Assembly: GCA_017519005.1 (NCBI GenBank)
Contig: JAFWTG010000133.1
Coordinates: forward strand, 1 to 39,852
Length of the DNA: 39,852 bases
Source of the DNA: Oscillospiraceae bacterium
Lineage (GTDB): Bacteria > Bacillota > Clostridia > Oscillospirales > Oscillospiraceae
Direction of reading: 5' to 3'
In this document: piece by piece, positions 24,379 through 32,199 of the stretch
Position numbering within the stretch: the first letter of the stretch is position 1
How the letters are laid out: each line of letters starts with the position of its first letter
Program-made: the position numbers and the translations under genes
Notes under the pieces: model-generated
Told to the model about the DNA's origin: nothing
Database searches by the model: none
Seen by the model: only the letters and a program-made list of their open reading frames with translations

Positions 24379-24915
24379 TTGTTCAAATACTTTCACCTGA
24401 CGAAGCTGCAGTGGCAAGGGATTCTGAGATGGTCCCTCTACGGGCTGCTGACTCTGCTGGTGCTGCTTTTGCAGACCGTGGTGCTGTCCCAGCTTCCGGT
24501 CTGGGGGGCAAAGCTGACGCCGCTGCCGGCGCTGATCGTCTGCGTCTGCGTCCGGGAGGGGCCGGAGAAGGGTGGGCTCTACGCCCTCCTGGCCTCTCTG
24601 CTCTGGTGTCTGTCCGGCGCGGATTACGGCAACCTCTCCCTGGCAGTGATCCCCGTGGGCGCCATGCTCTCCGCCGTGCTCTGCCGGGCGGTGCTGACGC
24701 TCCGCTTCCTGCCCACGGCTCTGTGCTGTCTGGCCGTGACCCTGGCCAACGCCGCCGTGATCTTCGTCTTCAAGCTGATTCTCCCGCCCACCATCGCCCT
24801 GGAGAATCTCTGGCGGGTCCTCCTGCCCGGCGCGGCCCTTTCCATGGCCTTTGTGCCGCTCCATTACTTGCTGGTGAAGCTCATCAGCAGAATCGGGGTG
24901 CGAGATGCGTTATAA
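24379..24915 (+). CDS. mreD: Rod shape-determining protein MreD
   Basis: This 178-residue membrane protein with about five hydrophobic segments is the MreD partner of MreC in the elongasome. MreD is weakly conserved, so position between mreC and PBP2, size and topology carry the assignment. I chose TTG at 24379 because AAAGGAGGG (24364-24372) lies 6 nt upstream; a TTG at 24361 is in frame but has no ribosome site. The 3' end overlaps the PBP2 start by 11 nt. Confidence 0.88.
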   Translation: MFKYFHLTKLQWQGILRWSLYGLLTLLVLLLQTVVLSQLPVWGAKLTPLPALIVCVCVREGPEKGGLYALLASLLWCLSGADYGNLSLAVIPVGAMLSAVLCRAVLTLRFLPTALCCLAVTLANAAVIFVFKLILPPTIALENLWRVLLPGAALSMAFVPLHYLLVKLISRIGVRDAL

Positions 24916-26971
24916 TATGAAGCTGCGGCTGGGCCTTTTCGTGTCGCTCTTCGCCCTGCTGCTGGGGGTCTACGTCTACCGGCTGATTCAGCTCCAGGTG
25001 GTGAGCCCCCGCAAGAGCGCCTCCGGCGCCGGAACCTACACCTATGACACCCGCGTCACCGCGGCCCGGGGTGAAATTCTGGACCGGAACGGCAACGTGC
25101 TGATCTCCAACCGGGCCAGCTACAATCTGATTATCTCCGGCTACGCCCTCTTCAACTCCGACAGCCCCAACGAGAGCCTGCGCCAGCTGGTCCGTCTCTG
25201 CCGCGAGCTGGAGATCGATTACACCGACCATCTGCCCGTCACCCGCGGCAAGCCCTACGAATATGAGACCGCCAGCTATTCCGACAGCTGGAACAACTAC
25301 TTCCGCAGCTTCCTGCGCCAGAACGACTGGGACGCCGACGTCTCCGCCGCCCAGCTGATCAAGCTGATGCGGAGCCGCTTCCGCATCCCCAACGACTGGA
25401 GCGACGAGGACGTTCGGGGCGTCCTGGGCCTGCGCTACGAGCTGGACCTGCGGAACTACACCAATCTGCCCACCTACACCCTGCTCTCCGACGTGGACGC
25501 CGCCCGGCTGGCGGAGCTCATGGAGCTGAACACCCCCGGCATGCAGGTCCAGGCCAGCACCGTCCGGGAGTACAACACCAGCTACGCCGCCCACATTCTG
25601 GGCCGCACTGCGGCCATGAGCCCCGAGGAGTGGGAGGTCTACCGGGAGAAGGGCTACGCCATGGACGCCTTCGTGGGGAAGGACGGCCTGGAGCGGGCCT
25701 TTGAGGAGCAGCTTCACGGCACCGACGGCATTCTGCGGACGACGCTGGACCGGGAGGGGAATATCGTCTCCCAGTACTACGCCGTGGAGCCCAAGGCGGG
25801 CTCCAACGTGGAGACCACCTTGGACATCAGCCTGCAGCGCACCACGGAGGAGGCCCTGGAAAGCTTTATTCTGAAGCTCCGGGAGACCGGCGTGGGCGCC
25901 AAGGAGGAGGGCAAGGACGCCGAGGGCGGCGCCGTGGTGGTGCTGGATATCAAGACCGGGGCCGTGCTGGCCTCCGCCTCCTATCCTACCTTCAATCTGT
26001 CCACCTTCTCCAGGGACTACGCCGATCTGGTGCAGGACAAATATGCCCCCATGTTCAACCGGGCCCTGATGCAGGCCTATCCCCCCGGCTCCATCTATAA
26101 GATGTCCACCTCCATCGCGGCGCTGAACAACGGGGTCATCTCCCCCCGCACCACCGTGGAGGACCGGGGCATTTACGACTACTACGAGGACTTCCAGCCC
26201 GCCTGCTATCTCTACACCTCCAGCCGCCAGACCCACGGGATCATCAACTGCGCCCAGGCGCTGACGGTATCCTGCAACTACTTCTTCTACGAGGTGGGCC
26301 GGCTCACCGGCTGGCAGAAGATGGACGAGGTGGCCAAGGCCCTGGGCCTGGGAGAGGCCACCGGCGTGGAGCTCTCCGAGACCAGGGGCTGGCGGGCCAA
26401 CCCGGAAACCAAGCGCACCCTCTATTCCGACCCCGCCTACCAGGCCTTCACCGACGGCGACATCATCGCCATGGCCATCGGCCAGTCGGAGAATCGCTTT
26501 TCGCCCCTGCAGATGGCGGTCTACACCGCCGCCCTGGCCAACCGGGGCGTTCGCTACAAGGCCACCCTGCTGAACCGGATCATTTCCGCGGACTATCAGG
26601 AGCTGCTCTACGAGATGAAGCCCGTCGTGGCCTCCCGGCTGGAGATCTCCGACGACGCCTACGCCACCTATACCGAGGGTATGCGCCAGGCGGTGGCCGC
26701 CCCCAACGGCACGGCCAACAAGACGCTGGGCTCCTATCCGGTCCCCGTCTGCGCCAAGACCGGTACCGCCGAGCACGGCGCCGCCGGCTCCGACCACGCC
26801 TCCCTGGTCTGCTACGCCCCCGCCGACGACCCCCAGATCGCCATCGCCATCTACGTGGAAAAGGGCGCGCAGGGCGGCAACCTGGGCTCCATCGCCCGCA
26901 CGATCTTCGACGCCTGCTTCGCCACCAGCACCGAGAACGACACCCTGACGCCGGAGAACGCGCTCAATTAA
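24905..26971 (+). CDS. mrdA: Class B penicillin-binding protein 2 (peptidoglycan transpeptidase)
   Basis: PBP2 cross-links peptidoglycan during elongation. This 688-residue protein has an N-terminal membrane anchor (LGLFVSLFALLLGVYVYRLI), a dimerisation domain beginning TRVTAARGEILDRNGN, and a transpeptidase domain with S396-x-x-K399 (PPGSIYKM), S456-C-N (TVSCNYFF) and K618-T-G (CAKTGTAEHG). It overlaps mreD by 11 nt; an in-frame ATG at 24917 is an alternative start. It is the last gene before a repeat-rich stretch and a terminator at 27299. RodA is not adjacent. Confidence 0.96.
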   Translation: MRYNMKLRLGLFVSLFALLLGVYVYRLIQLQVVSPRKSASGAGTYTYDTRVTAARGEILDRNGNVLISNRASYNLIISGYALFNSDSPNESLRQLVRLCRELEIDYTDHLPVTRGKPYEYETASYSDSWNNYFRSFLRQNDWDADVSAAQLIKLMRSRFRIPNDWSDEDVRGVLGLRYELDLRNYTNLPTYTLLSDVDAARLAELMELNTPGMQVQASTVREYNTSYAAHILGRTAAMSPEEWEVYREKGYAMDAFVGKDGLERAFEEQLHGTDGILRTTLDREGNIVSQYYAVEPKAGSNVETTLDISLQRTTEEALESFILKLRETGVGAKEEGKDAEGGAVVVLDIKTGAVLASASYPTFNLSTFSRDYADLVQDKYAPMFNRALMQAYPPGSIYKMSTSIAALNNGVISPRTTVEDRGIYDYYEDFQPACYLYTSSRQTHGIINCAQALTVSCNYFFYEVGRLTGWQKMDEVAKALGLGEATGVELSETRGWRANPETKRTLYSDPAYQAFTDGDIIAMAIGQSENRFSPLQMAVYTAALANRGVRYKATLLNRIISADYQELLYEMKPVVASRLEISDDAYATYTEGMRQAVAAPNGTANKTLGSYPVPVCAKTGTAEHGAAGSDHASLVCYAPADDPQIAIAIYVEKGAQGGNLGSIARTIFDACFATSTENDTLTPENALN

Positions 26972-26973
26972 TC

Positions 26974-27071
26974 AGGGAACAGGGAACGGGGAACAGGGAA
27001 CAGGGAACGGGGAACGGGGAACAGGGAACAGGGAACAGGGAACGGGGAACAGGGAACAGGGAACAGGGAAC
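26974..27071 (+). repeat. Heptamer array 4: 14 units of (A/G)GGGAAC
   Basis: Fourteen uninterrupted 7-nt units, ten AGGGAAC and four GGGGAAC, start 2 nt after the PBP2 stop codon. An inverted array of the same motif and the same count lies at 27626-27723 inside the pseudouridine synthase gene, so the two could pair. Confidence 0.97.
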
Positions 27072-27085
27072 AGGAGCGCCCGTAG

Positions 27086-27247
27086 GGGACGGGTCTCCCG
27101 TCCCGCCGGGTCCCTGCCGTACCACGCCGTAGGGGCGATCATTGATCGCCCGGCGTTCGGTACGAACGCAATTTGCCGGAGGCAAATCCCGACCACCGAC
27201 CGGCTGCGAGGGATCGCCCTGCGGTCGATTGTTCGCCTGCGGCGAAC
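27086..27247. repeat. Chain of five perfect short hairpins with 1-3-nt loops
   Basis: In order: GGGACGGG-TCT-CCCGTCCC (27086), GGGCGATCA-T-TGATCGCCC (27133), CGTTCG-GTA-CGAACG (27154), ATTTGCC-GGA-GGCAAAT (27171) and GTTCGCC-TGC-GGCGAAC (27231). No credible gene lies in the 384-nt gap 26972-27355; it is filled by this chain, the heptamer array and the terminator. Confidence 0.85.
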
Positions 27248-27298
27248 CGAACAAGCATCGTTTGTCCGCCGTTCCCGCATCGACAAGCAAAATAAGGC

Positions 27299-27345
27299 AA
27301 GAGGTAAGAAGCACGTCCAACGTCCTTCTTACCTCTTTCTTTTTA
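27299..27345 (+). terminator. Intrinsic terminator of the mreC-mreD-PBP2 operon
   Basis: A perfect 13-bp stem (AAGAGGTAAGAAG with CTTCTTACCTCTT, 13-nt loop) is followed by TCTTTTT on the plus strand. It lies 328 nt after the PBP2 stop, beyond the inserted repeats. It faces the convergent pseudouridine synthase gene. Confidence 0.8.
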
Positions 27346-27355
27346 ATTCTTACTA

Positions 27356-28477
27356 TTAAATTTTACTTCTCAGCTCCGCCCGGGAGACGAAGGTCAGCCG
27401 TTCTCCGGTCAGCGGGTTGTCCAGGGAGACCCGCCGGGCGACCAGCTGCTGGCCTGCCGGAGCAGGGGACGGCGGACAAGCGATGCCTGTCCCCGCAGGC
27501 GGAGTCATTCCGAGCGCAGCGAGGAATCCGCATCCTTCGTCCCCTGATGCCTGATGCCTATTGCCTGGTGCCTCGTCGGTGCGTGGTAACGGTGGCGAGC
27601 AATGCTCGCCGCTACAGGCGGGCCCGTTCCCTGTTCCCCGGTCTCCGTTCCCTGTTCCCCGGTCTCCGTTCCCTGTTCCCCGTTCCCCGTTCCCTGTTCC
27701 CTGTTCCCCGTTCCCTGTTCCCTGGTACTGGGGATCCCCCAGGATCGGGAAGCCCAGGTACGAGCAGTGGACCCGCAGCTGGTGGGTGCGTCCGGTGAGG
27801 GGGCGAAGCTCCAGGCGGCAAATGGGGGTTCCGTCCGGCAGGCGCTCCGGCCCCCGTGCCAGGACCCGGAAGCGGGTCCTGGCTGGCTTGCCCTCCGGGC
27901 TGACGCAGCGCAGCAGACTGGGGGCCGGGCATCTGCCGATCGGCAGGTCGATGAGCCCCTCGTCCTCCGCCGGTCCGCCCGCGGTCAGGGCCTCGTAGAC
28001 CTTTTCCACCCGGCCCGCGTCCAGCTCCTCCATCAGCAGCCAGTGGGCCCAGGCGTTCTTGGCGAAGACCACCACGCCCATGGTGTCCCGGTCCAGGCGG
28101 GTCAGCACGTGGACGGCGCAGGCCTGGCCGGTACGCCGATAGTAGCCCAGCAGCCGGTTGGCCAGGGTCCCGGTCTGGCGGTGGAAGGTGGGATGGACGA
28201 TGACGCCCGCCGGCTTGTCCAGGACGATCATGCATTCGTCCTCGTAGAGGATGGAGAGCGGCCCGTCCTCGGCGGGAAAGTCCGGCGTGCGCTCCTCGAT
28301 GGTGACGCGCACCTGATCCCCCGGCTCCAGGACGCGGTTGGTGTGGGCCGGCTCCCCGTTGACCCGAAAGGCGTCCAGGGGCTTCAGCCGCCGCACCAGG
28401 CCGTCGGAGATCCGCAGCTCCCGCCGCAGGGCGGAGAGCAGCCTGGTTTTGCGCGTCATCGTCACGGTCAGTATCAT
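27356..28477 (-). CDS. RluA/RluD-family pseudouridine synthase with large repeat-derived insert
   Basis: This enzyme isomerises uridine in rRNA or tRNA. It has an S4-like N-terminal part (LRISDGLVRRLKPLDAFRVN) and catalytic D129 in TRLDRDTMGVVVFAKN; DKPAGVIVHPT and LRPLTGRTHQLRVH are the other RluD-family blocks. After GDPQYQ (about 252) roughly 90 residues (253-343) derive from heptamers and palindromes (GTGNGEQGTGNGERG and on). The normal ending resumes at QQLVARRVSLDNPLTGERLT. Total length is 373 residues against about 300 normally. The ATG at 28477 has GGAGG 7-8 nt upstream; a more upstream start would read through an inserted element. The exact RNA target is unknown. Confidence 0.88.
   Translation of the reverse strand: MILTVTMTRKTRLLSALRRELRISDGLVRRLKPLDAFRVNGEPAHTNRVLEPGDQVRVTIEERTPDFPAEDGPLSILYEDECMIVLDKPAGVIVHPTFHRQTGTLANRLLGYYRRTGQACAVHVLTRLDRDTMGVVVFAKNAWAHWLLMEELDAGRVEKVYEALTAGGPAEDEGLIDLPIGRCPAPSLLRCVSPEGKPARTRFRVLARGPERLPDGTPICRLELRPLTGRTHQLRVHCSYLGFPILGDPQYQGTGNGEQGTGNGERGTGNGDRGTGNGDRGTGNGPACSGEHCSPPLPRTDEAPGNRHQASGDEGCGFLAALGMTPPAGTGIACPPSPAPAGQQLVARRVSLDNPLTGERLTFVSRAELRSKI
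27504..27529. repeat. GTCATTCCGAGCG-type dispersed palindrome inside the pseudouridine synthase gene
   Basis: GTCATTCCGAGCG followed by CAGCGAGGAATCC. This family is widespread in gut Firmicutes; related copies lie at 37570-37609 and inside maf. Confidence 0.75.
27544..27571. repeat. Heptamer array 5 (CTGATGC), inside the pseudouridine synthase gene
   Basis: Four units: CTGATGC, CTGATGC, CTATTGC, CTGGTGC. They are part of the in-frame insert. Confidence 0.8.
27594..27610. repeat. GGCGAGC hairpin inside the pseudouridine synthase gene
   Basis: GGCGAGC-AAT-GCTCGCC, a 7-bp stem with a 3-nt loop, with flanks GGT and GCTAC. A second copy with loop ACT lies at 34985-35001, with the same flanks. 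Confidence 0.8.
27626..27723. repeat. Heptamer array 6: 14 units of GTTCCC(T/C), inside the pseudouridine synthase gene
   Basis: Fourteen 7-nt units, two of them GGTCTCC variants, in the opposite orientation to the array at 26974-27071. Read on the minus strand they encode the GTGNGE/RGTGNGD repeats. Loss or gain of one unit would change the frame of the last ~120 codons. Confidence 0.95.
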
Positions 28478-28501
28478 CCGACAGGCCTCCTGTTCTGCAG
28501 A

Positions 28502-28621
28502 TTTGGATTTGTCGGGCTCTCGCCGTAGGGCGGCCTGACCCCAGGCCGCCGCTGACACGCTGGTGGTTATCGCGGCGGCCAGAGGTCTGGCCGCCCTACG
28601 CAACATCCATACAAATCCCGA
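28502..28621. mobile_element. 75-bp hairpin element, copy A (MITE-like)
   Basis: The core 28525-28599 runs from GTAGGGCGGCC to GGCCGCCCTAC and folds over most of its length. It is flanked by GGATTTGT (28505) and ACAAATCC (28611), a short terminal inverted repeat. Copies B and C lie at 33511-33623 and 37303-37420. Here it occupies the leader of the pseudouridine synthase gene. Confidence 0.8.
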
Positions 28622-28629
28622 TTTTCTTT

Positions 28630-28658
28630 ACTATACCCCACGGAAAAGAAAAAATCAA
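28630..28658 (-). promoter_or_regulatory. Promoter of the pseudouridine synthase gene
   Basis: On the minus strand TTGATT (28658-28653) and TATAGT (28635-28630) are spaced by 17 nt. The start would fall at the edge of hairpin element A, so that element is transcribed as a structured leader. Confidence 0.65.
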
Positions 28659-28677
28659 GTTTGACATAAATTAACGC

Positions 28678-28706
28678 TTGACAAGCGTGCTGTTTCCCGG
28701 TAGAAT
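28678..28706 (+). promoter_or_regulatory. Promoter of rny
   Basis: TTGACA (28678-28683) and TAGAAT (28701-28706) are spaced by 17 nt. It leaves a leader of about 95 nt before the rny ATG. The 332-nt gap 28478-28809 holds element A, two divergent promoters and a leader terminator. Confidence 0.82.
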
Positions 28707-28723
28707 AATCTTTGGATTAGTTT

Positions 28724-28766
28724 GCCCGCTCCGAGCTGTGGGAAAGCTTGCGCGGGCTTTCTTTTT
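28724..28766 (+). terminator. Terminator-like structure in the rny leader
   Basis: GCCCGC pairs with GCGGGC (28724/28752), with an internal AGCT/AGCT helix, then TTTCTTTTT. It lies between the rny promoter and its start codon, so it could attenuate the gene. Confidence 0.6.
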
Positions 28767-28809
28767 CTCGGCATACCCAATTCTTTATGAAAGGAGGTGT
28801 GCGGAGTCT

Positions 28810-30360
28810 ATGGAATGGATTTGGTATATCCTCCTGCCCGTTCTGGGCATCGCCGTTGGAGTTGTCGCATCCGTTTTCTTCTTCAACAAGCTGAAGAAGG
28901 ACGCGGTTGATAAGATAAAGAGCGCGGACGAGGAAGCCACGCGTCTGTATAACGAGGCCATCAAGGCCGGTGAAAACAAGAAGCGCGAAATGCTTCTGGA
29001 GGCCAAGGAAGAGATCCATAAAACTCGCACCGAAAACGAACGTGAGATCAAAGAGCGCCGCTCCGATCTCAACAAGCAGGAACGCCGCCTGCAGCAGAAG
29101 GAAGAGACGCTCGACAAAAAGCTCGACAACTTCGAGCGCAAGGAAGAGGAGCTCCGCAAACGGCAGCAGGCCGTGGCCAACACCCAGGAGGAGGTCAACT
29201 CCATCAAGAAGGCCCAGCTGGAGATGCTGGAGAAGATCTCCGGTCTGACCCAGGAGGAGGCCAAGGTCCTCATCATCAAGAACGTGGAGCAGGAGGCCCG
29301 CCACGACGCGGCCGTCAAGCTCAAGGACATCGAGGCGGAGCTCAAGGACAACGCCGACCAGCTTGCCCGGGAGATCATCTCCACCGCCATTCAGCGCTGC
29401 GCCGCGGACCATGCCGCCGAGGCCACCGTCTCCGTGGTGGCCCTGCCCAACGATGAAATGAAGGGCCGCATCATCGGACGCGAGGGCCGCAACATCCGCA
29501 CCCTGGAGACCATCACCGGCGTCGATCTGATCATCGACGACACCCCCGAGGCCATCACCGTCTCCTCCTTCGATCCCGTCCGCCGCGAGATCGCCAGGGT
29601 CGCCCTGGAGAAGCTCATCGCCGACGGCCGCATCCACCCCACCCGCATTGAGGACATGGTGGAGAAGGCCCGCCGCGAGGTGGAGCAGACCATCAAGCGG
29701 GAGGGCGAGCGCGCCGTCTTCGAGACCGGCGTCCAGGGCCTGCATCCCGAGCTGATCAAGCTGCTGGGCCGCCAGAAGTACCGCACCTCCTACGGCCAGA
29801 ACGTGCTGAACCACTCCATGGAGGTGGCCCACATCGCCGGGCTGCTGGCCTCCGAGCTGGGCGAGGACGTAGCCCTTGCCAAGCGGGCCGGCCTGCTGCA
29901 TGACCTGGGCAAGAGCGTGGACCACGAGATGGAGGGCAGCCACGTCCAGCTGGGCGTGGAGCTGGCCAGAAAGTACAAGGAATCCCCCGAGGTCATCCAC
30001 GCCATCGAGGCCCACCACGGCGACGTGGAGGCCAAGACCATCATCGCCTGCCTGGTGCAGGCGGCCGACGCCATCTCCGCCGCCCGCCCCGGCGCCCGGC
30101 GCGAGAACGTGGAGAACTATATCCGCCGTCTGGAGAAGCTGGAGGAGCTCACCGGCTCCTTCCCCGGCGTGGAGAAGGCCTACGCCATCCAGGCCGGCCG
30201 CGAGGTCCGCATCATGGTCCGTCCCGAGGACGTGTCCGAGGACAATATGGTCCTCATGGCCCGGGATATCGCCAAGAAGATCGAGGCCGAGCTGGAATAC
30301 CCCGGCCAGATCAAGATCAACCTGATCCGCGAGACCAAGGCCGTGGATTACGCCAAGTAA
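28810..30360 (+). CDS. rny: Ribonuclease Y
   Basis: RNase Y is a membrane-anchored endoribonuclease that starts mRNA decay in Firmicutes. The 516 residues comprise an N-terminal membrane segment ([20 protein letters not shown]), a long coiled coil (about 30-200), a KH RNA-binding domain ([18 protein letters not shown] from about 216) and an HD domain with LLHDLGK (H364, D365). The ATG at 28810 is preceded by AAAGGAGGTG. It is monocistronic: own promoter, and terminator 18 nt after the stop. Confidence 0.98.
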   Translation: MEWIWYILLPVLGIAVGVVASVFFFNKLKKDAVDKIKSADEEATRLYNEAIKAGENKKREMLLEAKEEIHKTRTENEREIKERRSDLNKQERRLQQKEETLDKKLDNFERKEEELRKRQQAVANTQEEVNSIKKAQLEMLEKISGLTQEEAKVLIIKNVEQEARHDAAVKLKDIEAELKDNADQLAREIISTAIQRCAADHAAEATVSVVALPNDEMKGRIIGREGRNIRTLETITGVDLIIDDTPEAITVSSFDPVRREIARVALEKLIADGRIHPTRIEDMVEKARREVEQTIKREGERAVFETGVQGLHPELIKLLGRQKYRTSYGQNVLNHSMEVAHIAGLLASELGEDVALAKRAGLLHDLGKSVDHEMEGSHVQLGVELARKYKESPEVIHAIEAHHGDVEAKTIIACLVQAADAISAARPGARRENVENYIRRLEKLEELTGSFPGVEKAYAIQAGREVRIMVRPEDVSEDNMVLMARDIAKKIEAELEYPGQIKINLIRETKAVDYAK

Positions 30361-30377
30361 GCGCCTCCGGCGCGACG

Positions 30378-30417
30378 AAAAGCCCGCTCTGCTGCTTCCG
30401 CAGCAGGGCGGGCTTTT
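30378..30417 (+). terminator. Bidirectional terminator between rny and cca
   Basis: A stem of about 15 bp with a TTCC loop (AAAAGCCCGC ... GCGGGCTTTT) carries T-runs on both sides. It serves convergent rny and cca. Confidence 0.95.
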
Positions 30418-30423
30418 GCGCCG

Positions 30424-32199
30424 TCAGGTCGCTCCGTCCGGAGCGGACCGGGCGGCTTGCAGGAGGGCGGTTTTTTCATTGGGCAGCGCGCCGCTCAGGA
30501 CGGCCTCCAGCAGGGCGTTCAGGACCGCGCCGAGGGCGGGGCCCTTGGGGATGCCCAAAGCCATCAGATCGTTCCCGTTGACCGCCAGATCCTTCAGAGA
30601 GAAAACGGCTTCCTGGGCCAGCAGCTCCCGGGCCAGGGTCTCCAGCCGGTCGCAGGCCGCGGCCCGGCCCCGGCAGTCCGGGTGGTGGGCCAGGGCGTCC
30701 GCCCGCTTCAGATCCAGGAGGCGGAAGAAGTCCTCTTCGCCCAGCTTGCCGATCAGTCTGCGGACGGCGCGCTCCGCCGCGGAAATTTTCGCAGGGGGCG
30801 GCGTCCTCGATGCCCCGGACCCTCCGGACGCTGATGCCTGCGGGGCGTCGAGGGCGCCGCCCCCTGCGGGCTCCACCGGCGGGTCGATGGGGTAGTCGTG
30901 CAGCTCCACCAGCCTCGAGACCCGGTTGACCGTGTCCTTGTCGAATTTCAGCCGGGTCAGGGCCTCCCGGGCCAGGGCTGCGCCGGGCTTGGCGTGGCCG
31001 TAGAAGTGGCCCCGGCCCGTCTCGTCCAGGGTGAAGCAGGCGGGCTTGCCCGCGTCGTGGAGCAGGGCGGCCCAGCGGCTGATCCTGTCCGGAGGGGTGT
31101 TCTCCGCGGCGACGGCGCTGTGCTCCAGCACGTCCCAGCAGTGGTAGGGGCTGCGCTGGTCCAGCCCGGCCATGGGGGCCAGCTCCGGCAGGGGGACCGC
31201 CAGAATGGGCCAGTATGCCGTCACGATCCGGCGGACGCCGGGGCCAAGAAGCAGCTTGGTCAGCTCCACGGCAAGGCGCTCCTTGCTGACCAGGGCGAGG
31301 GTATCCTTCAGCGCCAGGGCCGCGGCAGCGGTGGCGGGATCGATTTCAAAATCCAGCTGGGAAGCGAAGCGCAAGGCCCGCAGAATCCGCAGGGCGTCCT
31401 CGTTGAAGCGGGCATAGGGGTCCCCCACGCAGCGGATGATCCGGGCGTTCAGATCAGCCTGCCCGCCGAAGGGGTCAACCAAGCCTTCCCCTTGAGGGGA
31501 AGGCGGCGCGCAGCGCCGGATGCGGGGCGTATCGACAGGCCGCCAGGCCATCGCGTTGATCGTGAAGTCCCGCCGCGCCAGGTCCTCCTCCAAAGAGCGC
31601 GTAAAGGCCACGGAATCCGGGTGCCGGTGGTCGGCGTAGCCCGTCTCGGTGCGGAAGGTGGTGATCTCCAGGGGCAGGCCCTCCAGCAGCACCGTGACGG
31701 TGCCGTGCTTCAGGCCGGTCTCGATGATGCGCTCCCCGGCGAAGACCGCCTCCGTCTGCTCCGGCAGGGCCGCGGTGGTGATATCCCAGTCCCCGGGCTC
31801 CCGGCCCAGCAGGGCGTCCCGAACGCAGCCGCCCACCAGGTACGCCTCGAAGCCCGCGGCAGTCAGCCGGGAGAGGGCCTCGCGGGCAGGGGCGGGAGGA
31901 AGGGACAGGTCACAAGTGACAGGTGACAGGTAGCGGTCGTCAGACGGGGAGGCGCTTCCAAATTTGTCATTGCGAGACCAGTCCGGAGACTGGTCGTGGC
32001 AATCCGTTCCCCTGCCCCCTGGCGACCGGTGACTTGTGACCGGTGTGTCATTGGACGCCACCTCATCCGCCCCAGTGTGCGCACTGGGGCACCTTCCCCT
32101 CAAGGGGAAGGCTTTTTCTGGTGACTGGTGACTGGTGACTGTTGCCTTGCGTCCCTCGTCCCCTGTTCCCGGTTCCCTGTTCCCTGTTCCCTTGCCCAT
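30424..32199 (-). CDS. cca: CCA-adding enzyme (tRNA nucleotidyltransferase) with repeat-derived leader and inserts
   Basis: This enzyme adds or repairs the tRNA 3' CCA. Class II blocks are clear: AYLVGGCVRDALLGREPGDW, LARRDFTINAMAW, IIRCVGDPYARFNEDALRIL, and an HD domain with LLHDAGKP. The 591 residues are far above the usual 450. Residues 1-103 are wholly repeat-derived; the normal protein would begin near PAREALSRL. About 221-239 (TPRIRRCAPPSPQGE) and 442-473 (PAGGGALDAPQASASG region) are further in-frame inserts between conserved blocks. The ATG at 32199 overlaps the upstream stop as TGATG, suggesting coupling; GTG at 32061 is an alternative. Either way translation passes through repeats. 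Confidence 0.9.
   Translation of the reverse strand: MGKGTGNREPGTGDEGRKATVTSHQSPEKAFPLRGRCPSAHTGADEVASNDTPVTSHRSPGGRGTDCHDQSPDWSRNDKFGSASPSDDRYLSPVTCDLSLPPAPAREALSRLTAAGFEAYLVGGCVRDALLGREPGDWDITTAALPEQTEAVFAGERIIETGLKHGTVTVLLEGLPLEITTFRTETGYADHRHPDSVAFTRSLEEDLARRDFTINAMAWRPVDTPRIRRCAPPSPQGEGLVDPFGGQADLNARIIRCVGDPYARFNEDALRILRALRFASQLDFEIDPATAAAALALKDTLALVSKERLAVELTKLLLGPGVRRIVTAYWPILAVPLPELAPMAGLDQRSPYHCWDVLEHSAVAAENTPPDRISRWAALLHDAGKPACFTLDETGRGHFYGHAKPGAALAREALTRLKFDKDTVNRVSRLVELHDYPIDPPVEPAGGGALDAPQASASGGSGASRTPPPAKISAAERAVRRLIGKLGEEDFFRLLDLKRADALAHHPDCRGRAAACDRLETLARELLAQEAVFSLKDLAVNGNDLMALGIPKGPALGAVLNALLEAVLSGALPNEKTALLQAARSAPDGAT
30789..30866. repeat. GCAGGGGGCGGCGTC-type palindrome inside cca
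   Basis: Arms of about 27 nt with two mismatches enclose a 25-nt loop. It encodes the second internal insert of Cca. The family is that of 38801-38881. Confidence 0.8.
31484..31518. repeat. CCTTCCCCT hairpin unit inside cca
   Basis: CCTTCCCCT-TG-AGGGGAAGG is followed by CGGCGC-GCA-GCGCCG. It encodes PPSPQGEG, the first internal insert of Cca. The first hairpin recurs at 32092-32111. Confidence 0.8.
31904..32192. repeat. Composite repeat block forming the Cca N-terminal leader
   Basis: From left: GACAGGT heptamers (31904-31931); a hairpin GACCAGTC-CGGA-GACTGGTC (31976-31995) within ATTGCGA...GGCAAT; GGTGACT-type heptamers (32021-32048); hairpin GCCCCAGTG-TGCG-CACTGGGGC (32069-32090); hairpin CCTTCCCCT-CA-AGGGGAAGG (32092-32111); TGGTGAC heptamers x3 (32119-32139); GTTCCCT heptamers x4 (32165-32192). 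The block alternates heptamer arrays and hairpins. Confidence 0.85.

Noticed and set aside
26974-27071. Possible CRISPR array
   Set aside because: The 7-nt units are contiguous with no spacers, and no cas gene is in the window.
27086-27247. Possible tRNA or structured RNA gene
   Set aside because: The hairpins are separate perfect stems with tiny loops; no cloverleaf or conserved tRNA positions. No tRNA or rRNA was recognised anywhere in the window.
28678-28809. N-terminal extension of RNase Y from TTG at 28678
   Set aside because: That stretch holds the -35/-10 promoter and a leader terminator; the ATG at 28810 has a strong ribosome site and begins the known membrane anchor.
22879-32192. 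Assembly or sequencing artefact as the source of the repeats
   Set aside because: Units vary within arrays, frames through the genes stay open, and related elements occur at many separate sites, which random error would not give. Unit counts should still be confirmed by long reads.
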